Assembly (NCBI RefSeq): GCF_001642805.2 | Contig: NZ_CP016948.1 | Coordinates: 2,046,001-2,110,000, forward strand | DNA: 64,000 nucleotides | From: Serratia surfactantfaciens | GTDB taxonomy: Bacteria > Pseudomonadota > Gammaproteobacteria > Enterobacterales > Enterobacteriaceae | Direction: 5' to 3' | Shown here: positions 56,441 through 64,000 of the stretch, piece after piece | How positions within the stretch are numbered: position 1 is the first letter of the stretch | How the letters are laid out: every line of letters starts with the position of its first letter | Translations under genes and position numbers: made by a program | Notes under the pieces: generated by a model | Told to the model about the DNA's origin: nothing | Database searches by the model: none | What the model saw: the letters and a program-made list of their open reading frames with translations, nothing else

Positions 56441-57343
56441 ATGTTCTTTAATCTGCAGCGCTATTCGACCCATGACGGCCCCGGCATTCGCAGCGTGGTC
56501 TTTTTAAAAGGCTGCCCGCTGAGCTGCCGCTGGTGTCAGAACCCGGAAAGCCGCTCGCGCCACGCGGATCTGCTGTTTGACCAGCGCCTGTGTCTGAGCG
56601 GCTGCACGCTGTGTGCCGCGCGCTGCCCACAAGGCCTGCAGCCCACTTTGGACGGCGCGCTGACGCTGCAACGCGAGCACATCAACGCCGAGGATTATGC
56701 GGCCCTGGCCGCCGTCTGCCCGACCGGCGCACTCAGCCTGTGCGGCAGCGCGATCAATCCCGACGATATCATGGCCGAGGTGATGCGGGATAAGCCTTTC
56801 TATCTGCGTACCGGTGGCGGTTTAACGCTGTCCGGCGGCGAACCCTTTATGCAACCGGAGGTGGCGGCAGAGCTGCTGCGGCGCGGCCGCGAGGCCGGCA
56901 TCCACACCGCCGTCGAGTCCTGTCTGCACGTGCCGTGGCGTTACATCACCCCTTCGCTGCCGTGGCTGGACCTGCTGTTGGCCGATCTCAAGCACACCGA
57001 CGAAGCGCGCTTCAGAACCTGGACCGGCGGCTCCGCCCGCCGGGTACTGAACAACTTCCGCCGTCTGGCGGCGCATGGCGTGCAGATGACCGTGCGCGTG
57101 CCGCTGATCCCCGATTTCAACGCCGATCGCCGCTCAGTCCGCGCGATCGTCGACTTCGCCGCCGACGAGATCGGCGTATCGGAGATCCACTTTCTGCCGT
57201 ACCACACGCTGGGCATCAACAAGTATCACCTGCTCGGAGAGCCCTACCGCGCCGCCCGCACGCCGCTGGACGCGCCGGATTTGCTGGCCTTCGCCGAAGC
57301 CTATGCCGGCGCCAAAGGCCTGACCGCCATTTTGCGAGGATAA
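56441..57343 (+). CDS. pflE: glycyl-radical enzyme activating enzyme (PflE/YbiY type)
   Basis: 300 residues, radical SAM activase that installs the glycyl radical on its partner enzyme. The SAM-cluster motif C25xxxC29xxC32 ([13 protein letters not shown]) is intact. An inserted ferredoxin-like region (about residues 51-105: [15 protein letters not shown] and VCPTGAL) is typical of activases of the glycerol-dehydratase/PflE kind. [16 protein letters not shown] binds SAM. It is 4 nt upstream of pflF, so co-translated with its target. An FNR-type site lies upstream. Confidence 0.92.
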   Translation: MFFNLQRYSTHDGPGIRSVVFLKGCPLSCRWCQNPESRSRHADLLFDQRLCLSGCTLCAARCPQGLQPTLDGALTLQREHINAEDYAALAAVCPTGALSLCGSAINPDDIMAEVMRDKPFYLRTGGGLTLSGGEPFMQPEVAAELLRRGREAGIHTAVESCLHVPWRYITPSLPWLDLLLADLKHTDEARFRTWTGGSARRVLNNFRRLAAHGVQMTVRVPLIPDFNADRRSVRAIVDFAADEIGVSEIHFLPYHTLGINKYHLLGEPYRAARTPLDAPDLLAFAEAYAGAKGLTAILRG

Positions 57344-57347
57344 CGCC

Positions 57348-59780
57348 ATGACCACGTTGGATTTGACCACCCTAAGCGCCCGCATCCAGGCGCACAAGAA
57401 AGCGCTGATTCACATCGTCAAACCGCCGGTGTGCACCGAGCGTGCGCAGCACTATACCGAAGCCTATCAACAGCATCAGGATCGGCCACTGCCGGTACGT
57501 CGCGCGCTGGCGCTGGCTAACCATCTGGCGAAGCGCACCATCTGGATCGCTAACGACGAGCTGATCGTCGGCAACCAGGCCAGCGAGCTGCGCGCCGCGC
57601 CGATCTTCCCCGAATACACCGTCGGCTGGGTAGAGAACGAGATCGACCAGCTAGCCGACCGGCCGGGCGCCGGTTTTTCGGTCAGCGAAGAGAACAAGGC
57701 GATTTTGCATCGCCTGTGCCCCTGGTGGCGCGGCCAAACGGTGCAGGATCGCTGCTACGGCATGTTCACCGACGAGCAAAAGGCGCTGCTGGCCACCGGC
57801 ATCATCAAGGCCGAGGGCAACATGACCTCCGGCGACGCCCACCTGGCGGTTAACTTCCCGCTGCTGCTGGAGAAAGGTCTCGACGGCCTGCGTGAAAAAG
57901 TGAACGCGCGCCGCAGCCGTCTGCACCTGACCGAGTGGGAAGATCTGCACAAAGCGCAGTTTCTCAACGCCATCGACATCGTGCTGGCGGCGCTGAGCGA
58001 GCACATCCTGCGCTTCGCCCGCCTCGCGCGCGACATGGCGCAAAACGAACCGCGCGACTGGCGGCGCACCGAACTGCTGGCCCTCGCGGATAACTGTGAA
58101 CAGATCGCCCATCGCCCGCCGCAAACCTTCTGGCAGGCGCTGCAGCTGTGCTATTTCATCCAGCTGACGTTGCAGATCGAATCCAATGGCCATTCGGTTT
58201 CCTTCGGCCGCCTCGATCAATACCTCTATCCCTGGTATCGGCGTGACGTGGAGCTGGAGCAAAAGCTGGCGCGGGAAGACGCCATCGAGCTGTTGCACAG
58301 CTGCTGGCTGAAGCTGCTGGAGGTCAACAAGATCCGCTCCGGCTCGCATTCCAAGGCTTCCGCCGGCAGCCCGCTGTACCAGAACGTCACCATCGGCGGA
58401 CAGAAGCTGATCGACGGGCGGCCGTGCGATGCGGTCAACCCGCTGTCCTATGCCATTCTCGAGTCCTGCGGCCGCCTGCGTTCCACCCAGCCCAACCTCA
58501 GCGTGCGTTACCATGCCGGGATGAGCGCCGACTTCCTCGACGCCTGCGTGCAGGTGATCCGCTGCGGTTTCGGCATGCCGGCGTTCAACAACGACGAAAT
58601 CGTCATTCCCGAATTCATCAGGCTGGGGGTTGAGCCGCAAGACGCTTACGACTACGCCGCCATCGGCTGCATCGAGACCGCCGTCGGCGGCAAATGGGGC
58701 TATCGCTGCACCGGCATGAGCTTCATCAACTTCGCCCGCGTGCTGCTGGCGGCGCTGGAACAGGGCCGCGACGCGACCTCCGGGCAGATCTTCCTGCCGC
58801 AGGCACAGGCGCTATCCAAAGGAAACTTCGCCGATTTCGAGCAGGTCTTAGCCGCCTGGGACCGGCAAATCCGCTACTACACGCGCAAGTCGATCGAGAT
58901 CGAATGCGTGGTGGACAGCGTGCTGGAAGAGAATGCCCACGATATCCTCTGTTCCGCGCTGGTGGATGACTGCATCGAACGCGGTAAAAGCATCAAGCAA
59001 GGTGGCGCCAAATACGATTGGGTTTCCGGCCTGCAGGTCGGCATCGCCAACCTGGGCAATAGCCTGGCGGCGGTGCGCAAACTGGTGTTTGACCAGGGGG
59101 CGATCGGCCAGCAACAGCTGGCGGCGGCGCTGGCCGACGACTTCGCCGGGCTGGATGGCGAACAGCTGCGCCAGCGGCTGCTCAACGCCGCGCCTAAATA
59201 CGGCAACGACGTGGACGAGGTCGATCGGCTGCTGGTGCGCGCCTACCAAACCTATATCGAAGAACTGAAGCAGTATCGCAACACCCGCTTCGGCCGCGGG
59301 CCGATCGGCGGTGGTTACTACGCCGGCACTTCGTCGATCTCGGCCAACGTGCCCTTCGGCGCCGCCACTGCGGCCACGCCCGATGGACGCAAGGCGCACA
59401 CGCCACTGGCGGAAGGCGCCAGCCCAGCGTCAGGTACCGATCACCTGGGGCCGACGGCGGTGTTCAATTCGCTCGCCAAGTTGCCGACCGAGGCGATCCT
59501 CGGCGGCGTGCTGCTCAATCAAAAGCTGAACCCGGCGACGCTGGACAACCCGCGCGATCGGGAAAAGCTGATGCTGATGTTGCGCACCTTCTTCGAGAAC
59601 TACCGAGGCTGGCATGTGCAGTACAATATCGTGTCGCGCGAAACGCTGCTGGCGGCGAAGCAACACCCTGACCAATATCGTGATTTAGTGGTTCGCGTAG
59701 CTGGCTATTCCGCCTTCTTTACCGCATTATCCCCTGAGGCGCAGGATGATATTATTGCGCGCACAGAACATACTCTTTAA
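57348..59780 (+). CDS. pflF: glycyl-radical enzyme PflF (YbiW), predicted dehydratase-like
   Basis: 810 residues, the length of E. coli YbiW. It is oxygen-sensitive: the radical glycine is G786 in RVAGYSAFFTAL, and the active-site cysteine is C441 in AIGCIETAVGGKWG. The GCIE sequence, a single Cys followed by Glu, is that of glycerol/diol-dehydratase-type glycyl-radical enzymes. It is not the Cys-Cys pair of true pyruvate formate-lyase, so the historical formate-lyase name is probably wrong for its reaction. The substrate is unknown; the linked fsa suggests a sugar or polyol. Confidence 0.92.
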   Translation: MTTLDLTTLSARIQAHKKALIHIVKPPVCTERAQHYTEAYQQHQDRPLPVRRALALANHLAKRTIWIANDELIVGNQASELRAAPIFPEYTVGWVENEIDQLADRPGAGFSVSEENKAILHRLCPWWRGQTVQDRCYGMFTDEQKALLATGIIKAEGNMTSGDAHLAVNFPLLLEKGLDGLREKVNARRSRLHLTEWEDLHKAQFLNAIDIVLAALSEHILRFARLARDMAQNEPRDWRRTELLALADNCEQIAHRPPQTFWQALQLCYFIQLTLQIESNGHSVSFGRLDQYLYPWYRRDVELEQKLAREDAIELLHSCWLKLLEVNKIRSGSHSKASAGSPLYQNVTIGGQKLIDGRPCDAVNPLSYAILESCGRLRSTQPNLSVRYHAGMSADFLDACVQVIRCGFGMPAFNNDEIVIPEFIRLGVEPQDAYDYAAIGCIETAVGGKWGYRCTGMSFINFARVLLAALEQGRDATSGQIFLPQAQALSKGNFADFEQVLAAWDRQIRYYTRKSIEIECVVDSVLEENAHDILCSALVDDCIERGKSIKQGGAKYDWVSGLQVGIANLGNSLAAVRKLVFDQGAIGQQQLAAALADDFAGLDGEQLRQRLLNAAPKYGNDVDEVDRLLVRAYQTYIEELKQYRNTRFGRGPIGGGYYAGTSSISANVPFGAATAATPDGRKAHTPLAEGASPASGTDHLGPTAVFNSLAKLPTEAILGGVLLNQKLNPATLDNPRDREKLMLMLRTFFENYRGWHVQYNIVSRETLLAAKQHPDQYRDLVVRVAGYSAFFTALSPEAQDDIIARTEHTL

Positions 59781-59830
59781 ACCTTTGACTCTTAGCGGCC
59801 GCGCCTTGGTGGCCGCATCATCAGGCCGAT

Positions 59831-60577
59831 ATGAATTTACGACAACAGACCATATTGCAGTTGGTTAACGATCGCCGGCGGATCAGCGTCAATGAACTGG
59901 CGCGCGCCTCGGGCGTCTCGGAAGTCACTATCCGGCAGGATCTCAACCTGCTGGAAAAGCGCAGTTATCTGAAGCGGGTGCACGGCTCTGCCGTGGCGTT
60001 AGAGAGCGACGACGTCGACGCCCGCATGATGTCCAATTTCACCCTCAAACAGCGGTTGGCGCAGTACGCCGCCGCGCAGGTCAATGACGGCGAGACGATC
60101 TTTATCGAGAGCGGCAGCACCAATGCCCTGCTGGCCCGCTACATCGCCGAACGCAAGCGCATTACGCTTATCACCGTCAGCCATTACATCGCCAACCTGC
60201 TCAAAGAAACCGACTGCGACGTCATCGTGCTGGGCGGCATGTACCAGAAGAAAAGCGAGACCGTGGTCGGCCCGCTGACGCGGCTGTGCATTCAACAGGT
60301 GCATTTCAACAAGGCATTTATCGGCATTGACGGCTTTCAGGCCGAAACCGGCTTTACCGGCCGCGACATGATGCGCGCCGATGTGGTCAGCGCAGTGCTG
60401 GCCAAGGGCGTGGAGAATATCGTGCTGACGGACTCCAGCAAATTCGGCCAAATCCAACCCAACCCGCTGGCGCAGCCGGGGCAGATCAGCCGGGTGATCA
60501 CCGATTCACGTTTGGCGCTGGAGTATCAACATCAGTTGAAACGCCAGGGCGTGCAGCTTGAGTTGGTCAACGAGTAA
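59831..60577 (+). CDS. yciT: DeoR-family transcriptional regulator YciT
   Basis: 248 residues. N-terminal DeoR HTH ([49 protein letters not shown]) and a DeoR sugar-phosphate sensor domain (about 75-240) with [13 protein letters not shown] and [22 protein letters not shown]. It matches E. coli YciT, a regulator tied to osmotic response. It starts 50 nt after pflF on the same strand. In E. coli it instead neighbours the rnb side and osmB, so here the pfl module abuts a core gene. It could read sugar phosphates made by fsa, but that is conjecture. Confidence 0.9.
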   Translation: MNLRQQTILQLVNDRRRISVNELARASGVSEVTIRQDLNLLEKRSYLKRVHGSAVALESDDVDARMMSNFTLKQRLAQYAAAQVNDGETIFIESGSTNALLARYIAERKRITLITVSHYIANLLKETDCDVIVLGGMYQKKSETVVGPLTRLCIQQVHFNKAFIGIDGFQAETGFTGRDMMRADVVSAVLAKGVENIVLTDSSKFGQIQPNPLAQPGQISRVITDSRLALEYQHQLKRQGVQLELVNE

Positions 60578-60648
60578 CGCGGCCGCCACCGCACCTATCG
60601 CGCCGCGCGGGCCACACCGCGCGCCTTTCCCCTTGCACAGCGGGTTTT

Positions 60649-60814
60649 TAAGACTATTTACCTGTTTATCCTTCCCGAGAAACCTATACTCAGCTTCGGT
60701 AACTTTTGGGCCGTAACCTGCTAATTATTCGGCCGTTAACAAAAGATGCCATTTTTTATATCGATACTGTATGGGAACCAACGGCAGGCCTGATCTATGG
60801 TTAACGCCTATACT
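60649..60814 (+). promoter_or_regulatory. osmB promoter region: candidate RcsB box and two CTATACT -10 elements
   Basis: CTATACT, the sigma-S-type -10 consensus, occurs at 60684-60690 and again at 60808-60814. They match the two-promoter layout known for E. coli osmB. TAAGACTATTTACC at 60649-60662 agrees in its left half with the RcsB box (TAAGAATATTCCTA) and lies where it would contact polymerase at the first promoter. RcsB binding is a guess. Confidence 0.55.
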
Positions 60815-60856
60815 TATAGGGCACTTCCATATAGCCAATGCTAAGGAGAAGTCATT

Positions 60857-61075
60857 ATGATGATTATCAATAAACGTTTCGCCACCGCCGCTCTGGCTCT
60901 GACTCTGGCGTTTTCACTCAGCGCATGTTCCAACATGTCCAAACGCGATCGCAACACCGCTATCGGTGCCGGCGCCGGTGCAGTCGGCGGTGCGGTGCTG
61001 ACCAACGGCAGCGCGTTGGGCACGCTGGGTGGGGCTGCGGTAGGGGGTATCATCGGTCACCAGGTTGGCAAATAA
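60857..61075 (+). CDS. osmB: osmotically inducible lipoprotein OsmB
   Basis: 72 residues, small outer-membrane lipoprotein. The signal peptide ends in lipobox LSAC (LALTLAFSLSAC). The mature part is SNMSKRDRNTAIGAG followed by a Gly/Ala-rich stretch ending GGIIGHQVGK, a glycine-zipper. The AAGGAG before the ATG at 60857 supports that start; the next codon is also ATG. Almost the same as E. coli OsmB. Confidence 0.95.
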   Translation: MMIINKRFATAALALTLAFSLSACSNMSKRDRNTAIGAGAGAVGGAVLTNGSALGTLGGAAVGGIIGHQVGK

Positions 61076-61109
61076 ACCTGACCGATAGTCTTCCGCCGAC
61101 AGGCTGGCA

Positions 61110-61127
61110 AAAGCGCATCTGCGCTTT
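61110..61127 (+). terminator. possible terminator of osmB
   Basis: AAAGCGCA (61110-61117) and TGCGCTTT (61120-61127) pair around a tiny loop 35 nt after the osmB stop. Only three T follow. Confidence 0.35.
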
Positions 61128-61227
61128 GACGTATTAACCAGAATAACGATGATTTCAGGTCTGTTTTACTTTAAGTCTATGGTTCTTTTGCCGTTAACGG
61201 GCTAACCCCCGGCAGCAACAACCTCAA

Positions 61228-61258
61228 GCCATGCCGCGGCATTGCACTGCGGCATGGC
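61228..61258 (-). terminator. hairpin downstream of yciH
   Basis: GCCATGCCGC (61228-61237) pairs perfectly with GCGGCATGGC (61249-61258), 8 nt past the yciH stop. A T-rich but broken tract (TTGAGGTTGTTG) follows on the minus strand. Confidence 0.6.
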
Positions 61259-61266
61259 GATTCGCC

Positions 61267-61593
61267 TCAGCCGCCCGCCAGCTTCACCTTCATGCCTTTG
61301 GCTTCCAGCAACTGTTTAAGCAGGTCGCGCTTATCGCCCTGGATCTCGATGACGCCTTCTTTCACCGAACCGCCGCAGCCGCATTTCTTTTTCAATTCCG
61401 CCGCCAGCTTGTCGAGCGCGGCATCATCCAGATCGACGCCGGCGATCAGGCACACGCCCTTCCCCTTGCGGCCGCTGGTCTGACGCTGGATGCGCACGAT
61501 GCCATCGCCCTTGGCGCGTTGCGGTTTAACCTCTTCCTGCTTAATGCGACCGGTGTCCGTGGAATACACCAGACGGCTGTTATCGTCATTCAT
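61267..61593 (-). CDS. yciH: SUI1/eIF1-like translation factor YciH
   Basis: 108 residues, bacterial eIF1 homologue. It is reported to affect translation initiation fidelity in E. coli; its exact role is unsettled. The SUI1 fold shows in IVRIQRQTSGRKGKGVCLIAGVDLDD, LAAELKKKCGCGGSVKEG and VIEIQGDKRDLLKQLLEAKGMKVKLAGG. The start at 61593 is aligned with E. coli (MSDSNSRLVYST); GAGGA is just upstream and an adjacent ATG at 61596 is possible. It lies 10 nt after pyrF and is probably co-transcribed with it. Confidence 0.95.
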   Translation of the reverse strand: MNDDNSRLVYSTDTGRIKQEEVKPQRAKGDGIVRIQRQTSGRKGKGVCLIAGVDLDDAALDKLAAELKKKCGCGGSVKEGVIEIQGDKRDLLKQLLEAKGMKVKLAGG

Positions 61594-61603
61594 CATCGCT
61601 TCC

Positions 61604-62332
61604 TCAGGCCAAAGAGGCGCGGATCGCGCGCAGCGTCGCGGCCGGATCTGCAGATTGGGTGATCGGACGCCCAATCACCATGTAGTCCACGCCGGCAGCC
61701 TGCGCCTGCACCGGCGTCATGATGCGGCGCTGATCGCCCGCCGCGCTGCCTTCAGGACGGATCCCCGGCGTAACCAGTTGGAAAGCCTGCCCACAAGCGG
61801 CCTTCAGACGCTGCGCTTCGTGCGCCGAACACACCACGCCGTCCAGCCCGCAGTCGCGGGTCAGGCGCGCCAGGCGCTCGGCGTGCTCCGCCGGGCTGGT
61901 CTCGATGCCGATGCCGCGCAGGTCTTCCGCTTCCATGCTGGTCAGCACCGTAACGGCGATCAGCAGCGGCGCATCCGCGCCGTAAGGCACCAGTGCTTCT
62001 TTAGCGGCGGTCATCATGCGCGCGCCGCCGCTGGCGTGCACGTTAACCATCCAAACGCCCAGCTCGGCCGCTGCGGCAACCGCATGTGCAGTGGTATTGG
62101 GAATATCGTGGAATTTCAGGTCGAGAAACACGTCGAAGCCGCGCCCATGCAGATCGCGCACCAGCTGCGGCCCAAACAACGTGAACATTTCTTTGCCCAC
62201 TTTCAAGCGGCAGTCTTGCGGATCGATACGGTCGGCGAACGCCAGCGCAGCGTTCTTATCGGCGTAATCTAACGCCACAACGATTGGAGATGATTTTAAG
62301 TCATTGTTATTAGTGTTATTTTCAGACTTCAT
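61604..62332 (-). CDS. pyrF: orotidine 5'-phosphate decarboxylase
   Basis: 242 residues from the chosen start. Last step of de novo UMP synthesis. The active-site DxKxxD is in [23 protein letters not shown] and [18 protein letters not shown] bind the phosphate and pyrimidine. I prefer ATG 62332 (AAGG about 8 nt upstream). ATG 62359 would add nine residues. The N-terminal [12 protein letters not shown] is a variable tail. In E. coli, pyrF follows lapB directly; here about 1.1 kb with two plus-strand genes separates them. Confidence 0.95.
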   Translation of the reverse strand: MKSENNTNNNDLKSSPIVVALDYADKNAALAFADRIDPQDCRLKVGKEMFTLFGPQLVRDLHGRGFDVFLDLKFHDIPNTTAHAVAAAAELGVWMVNVHASGGARMMTAAKEALVPYGADAPLLIAVTVLTSMEAEDLRGIGIETSPAEHAERLARLTRDCGLDGVVCSAHEAQRLKAACGQAFQLVTPGIRPEGSAAGDQRRIMTPVQAQAAGVDYMVIGRPITQSADPAATLRAIRASLA

Positions 62333-62661
62333 TTCTTCTACCTTCTGTAAAATGGACATAATCAGGGACTCACCCGCGAAACTGACCGCCGCATTCTACA
62401 TGCCGGGGACCAGAAATCCCAGCCGCAGCGCGCACCTACGCTCTGTCATGTTACCTCCCGTCTTTGTCATGGCGCGTCAACGAACGCCCGTCAGTAATAA
62501 ACTACGCAGCGTAAAACGCCGTAAAGATGCGTAAATTGTTAATCAGATATTTTGAAAGACTTGCTCAGCATTATCAGATTTTCAATCGGCACGGATGCTT
62601 TATTATTCAACACATCGGAAGCGAACGGCTTCCTTCCTAAATAAACAGACTGGAGTCACCT
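62333..62661. other. divergent region between pyrF and the DUF1471 gene
   Basis: About 330 bp without a supported gene. It holds the pyrF promoter and, in its AT-rich half after 62510, the promoter of the DUF1471 gene; GGAG at its end is that gene's ribosome site. No operator was recognised. Confidence 0.4.
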
Positions 62662-62922
62662 ATGAAAACCATCAAATATTTTGCAGCCGCTGCCGCTATT
62701 GCACTGACCTCTTTCGCCACCTTCGCCGCTGAACCGATCAGCAGCCAGCAGGCCGATAACCTGACCGCCACCGGCGTCGTTTCCGCAGGTCACGCAACGA
62801 CCCTCAGCAGCCTGGAGAAAAAACTGGCCGCTAAAGCCGATGCCCAGGGCGCCAGCAGCTATCGCATCATCTCCGCCGGTGGTAACAACATGTTGAGCGG
62901 CACCGCGATCATCTACAAATAA
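62662..62922 (+). CDS. YdgH/BhsA/McbA-like (DUF1471) secreted stress peptide
   Basis: 86 residues. Signal peptide MKTIKYFAAAAAIALTSFATFA, then a single DUF1471 unit: ISSQQADNLTATGVVSAGHATTLSSLEKKLAAKADAQGASSYRIISAGGNNMLSGTAIIYK. Family members (BhsA, McbA, YhcN) are periplasmic or outer-membrane peptides induced by stress, acid, chlorine or biofilm conditions. Which paralog this is cannot be told. GGAG precedes the ATG. It stands alone, with a palindromic terminator. Confidence 0.88.
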   Translation: MKTIKYFAAAAAIALTSFATFAAEPISSQQADNLTATGVVSAGHATTLSSLEKKLAAKADAQGASSYRIISAGGNNMLSGTAIIYK

Positions 62923-62933
62923 TGTTTCCGGTA

Positions 62934-62957
62934 CAGGGCCCGAACGTTCGGGCCCTG
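62934..62957 (+). terminator. terminator of the DUF1471 gene
   Basis: Perfect 24-bp palindrome with arms CAGGGCCCGAAC / GTTCGGGCCCTG, 11 nt after the stop, followed by CCTCTGTTT. Confidence 0.65.
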
Positions 62958-63095
62958 CCTCTGTTTACCGCCTGAAAAAAACCGCATTTCCCCCGCCCCA
63001 TTTTGTTACAGAAATATTAAATTTTTATTACACACTAGACACCCGATCGTCAGTGGCTTAGCTTGAAGGCATCTTCCTGCAGAAAGGCTTTCAAA

Positions 63096-63395
63096 ATGAG
63101 CGAGATATCGACACTTACCATTAAAATTCCTCTGGAACTGAAGGAAAAAATCCGCGCCGCCGCCGCTGAAAACGAATTTTCGTTGAGCGTAGAAGTGTGC
63201 CAACGCCTGGAAAGCAGCTTCAGCGCGCCCGCCGCCAAGGCTGAAAAACCCACCAAGAAAGCGGATGAGCTGCACCACGGCGAGATCGACAATCAAAGCA
63301 CCGAAGAAGAGATTGAACAGCCGCTGAGCCAGAAAGAGCTGAAGAAACTGCGTCAGCTGTTGAAAACCGGCGCCAAAGGCGGCAAGAAAAAGTAA
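63096..63395 (+). CDS. Arc-like ribbon-helix-helix DNA-binding protein
   Basis: 99 residues. The N-terminal ribbon-helix-helix (STLTIKIPLELKEKIRAAAAENEFSLSVEVCQRLESSF, residues 4-42) matches the Arc/MetJ superfamily. A Lys/Ala linker and an acidic then basic C-terminal coil (STEEEIEQPLSQKELKKLRQLLKTGAKGGKKK) follow. The start at 63096 has AGG about 9 nt upstream; an ATG at 63063 is a weaker option. No toxin partner is next to it, so it is not an obvious antitoxin. Targets unknown. It ends at a bidirectional terminator shared with lapB. Confidence 0.8.
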   Translation: MSEISTLTIKIPLELKEKIRAAAAENEFSLSVEVCQRLESSFSAPAAKAEKPTKKADELHHGEIDNQSTEEEIEQPLSQKELKKLRQLLKTGAKGGKKK

Positions 63396-63406
63396 GTGAT
63401 GAACAT

Positions 63407-63440
63407 AAAAAAACGGGGCGATTTATCGCCCCGTTTTGTT
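63407..63440. terminator. bidirectional terminator between the Arc-like gene and lapB
   Basis: AAACGGGGCGAT / ATCGCCCCGTTT, at least 12-bp perfect stem with a TT core. A tracts on the left and T tracts on the right serve both converging genes. Confidence 0.9.
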
Positions 63441-63456
63441 TTGTCTCGCCGCCGCG

Positions 63457-64000
63457 TTATTGCCCATCCAGACCGCGGATCGGTTTAACCGACGACCAGG
63501 CGCGGCACGACGGGCAATGCCAATAGAGCGAGTGCGCGGTGAAGCCACATTTGTGGCAGCGGTAACGCGGTTTGGTGCGAATTTGCTCGCCGACCATATC
63601 GCGCAACAACAGCAGACTCTCTTTCGCCCGGCCGTCTTCAGCGTCTGCCAGGTGGTAATCCATCAGCCGATAGAACACCCGCATGGTTGGATGGCGCTGC
63701 AGCTGACGGTTGATATAGACCTGCACCACATCACGCCCTTCGTGCTGCTCGATGATTTCGGCCAGCATCAGATCGGCGGTGGCGCCGGTGTTCTCTTCCA
63801 CACAGCGTTTCAGGAAATCCGCCCAGTTGTGCTGCTGTTCCGGCAGATGCCGGTAGCACTCCTGCAGCATCGGCAGCGTCTCGCTGACCAGCTCTTTATC
63901 CTGGCTCAATACGCGCTGCAGCGATTCCGCCGCTTTGGCGTAGTCGTTTTGCGCCATGTAGATGCGCCCGAACATGATGGACACGCGCGCACACTGTTTG
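63457..64000 (-). CDS. lapB: LapB (YciM), LPS assembly protein B, C-terminal part
   Basis: Only the last about 180 residues are in the window; the gene continues beyond 64000, and the reading frame stays open to the edge (KQCARVSIMFGRIYMAQ). TPR helices (YAKAAESLQRVLSQDKEL and others) are followed by the C-terminal rubredoxin-like zinc ribbon CHKCGF...CPSCRAWSSVKPIRGLDGQ. LapB, anchored in the inner membrane, presents LpxC to FtsH and so limits lipopolysaccharide synthesis. In E. coli the order lapA-lapB-pyrF-yciH holds; here two plus-strand genes separate lapB from pyrF. Confidence 0.95.
   Translation of the reverse strand, partial: KQCARVSIMFGRIYMAQNDYAKAAESLQRVLSQDKELVSETLPMLQECYRHLPEQQHNWADFLKRCVEENTGATADLMLAEIIEQHEGRDVVQVYINRQLQRHPTMRVFYRLMDYHLADAEDGRAKESLLLLRDMVGEQIRTKPRYRCHKCGFTAHSLYWHCPSCRAWSSVKPIRGLDGQ

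Noticed and set aside
63096..63395. Toxin-antitoxin module around the Arc-like gene
   Set aside because: Neighbours are a DUF1471 peptide and lapB; no toxin-like ORF in the short gaps on either strand.

Overview
The window looks like chromosome of an enterobacterium of the genus Serratia, most likely the S. marcescens group. This is inferred from high-GC codon use and from gene content and order that follow the Escherichia coli core (nifJ/ydbK, ttcA, zntB; mppA, mpaA, ycjG, tpx, tyrR, ycjF, ycjX, psp, sap; rnb; yciT, osmB, yciH, pyrF, lapB). No rRNA, tRNA, IS element, prophage or CRISPR array was seen.

Layout. 0.1-8.2 kb: pyruvate:flavodoxin oxidoreductase, the tRNA thiolase TtcA, a VOC protein behind a LexA-type box, the zinc transporter ZntB, a secreted alpha/beta hydrolase and a small orphan. 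8.4-14.8 kb: murein-peptide recycling genes (mppA, mpaA, ycjG), thiol peroxidase and TyrR. 15.1-20.4 kb: the envelope-stress locus, with ycjF-ycjX-pspDCBA on the minus strand behind a sigma-54 promoter and divergent pspF. 20.6-23.3 kb: a zinc-starvation type operon (FolE2, gamma-carbonic-anhydrase-like protein, COG0523 GTPase) with a good Zur box. 23.5-28.8 kb: sapABCDF. 28.9-36.7 kb: accessory genes: a Cys-Cys mini-ORF and hairpin ahead of a CMD-domain protein, two LysR regulators, dacD, ydeP and a long-form glyoxalase I. 36.8-38.8 kb: rnb.

Between rnb and yciT lies about 21 kb that E. coli does not have at this position: an MFS symporter with an M20 amidohydrolase, a CstA-type transporter, a large two-partner-secretion pair (TpsB/TpsA, CdiB/CdiA-like) and an fsa/pflE/pflF anaerobic sugar module. 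The TpsA protein is 3223 residues but stops before the VENN/toxin region, and no immunity gene follows. 59.8-64 kb returns to the core (yciT, osmB, yciH, pyrF, and lapB cut by the window end), with a DUF1471 secreted peptide and an Arc-like regulator between pyrF and lapB.

Functional themes are anaerobic pyruvate and sugar metabolism (nifJ, pflE/pflF, fsa), envelope homeostasis (psp, sap, mpp/mpa, dacD, lapB, osmB) and metal or stress response (zntB, Zur operon, tpx, gloA). The best candidates for something undescribed are the CC-peptide leader upstream of the CMD gene, the SOS-box VOC gene, the toxin-less CdiA-like protein, and an 83-bp inverted-repeat element at 7800-7882.
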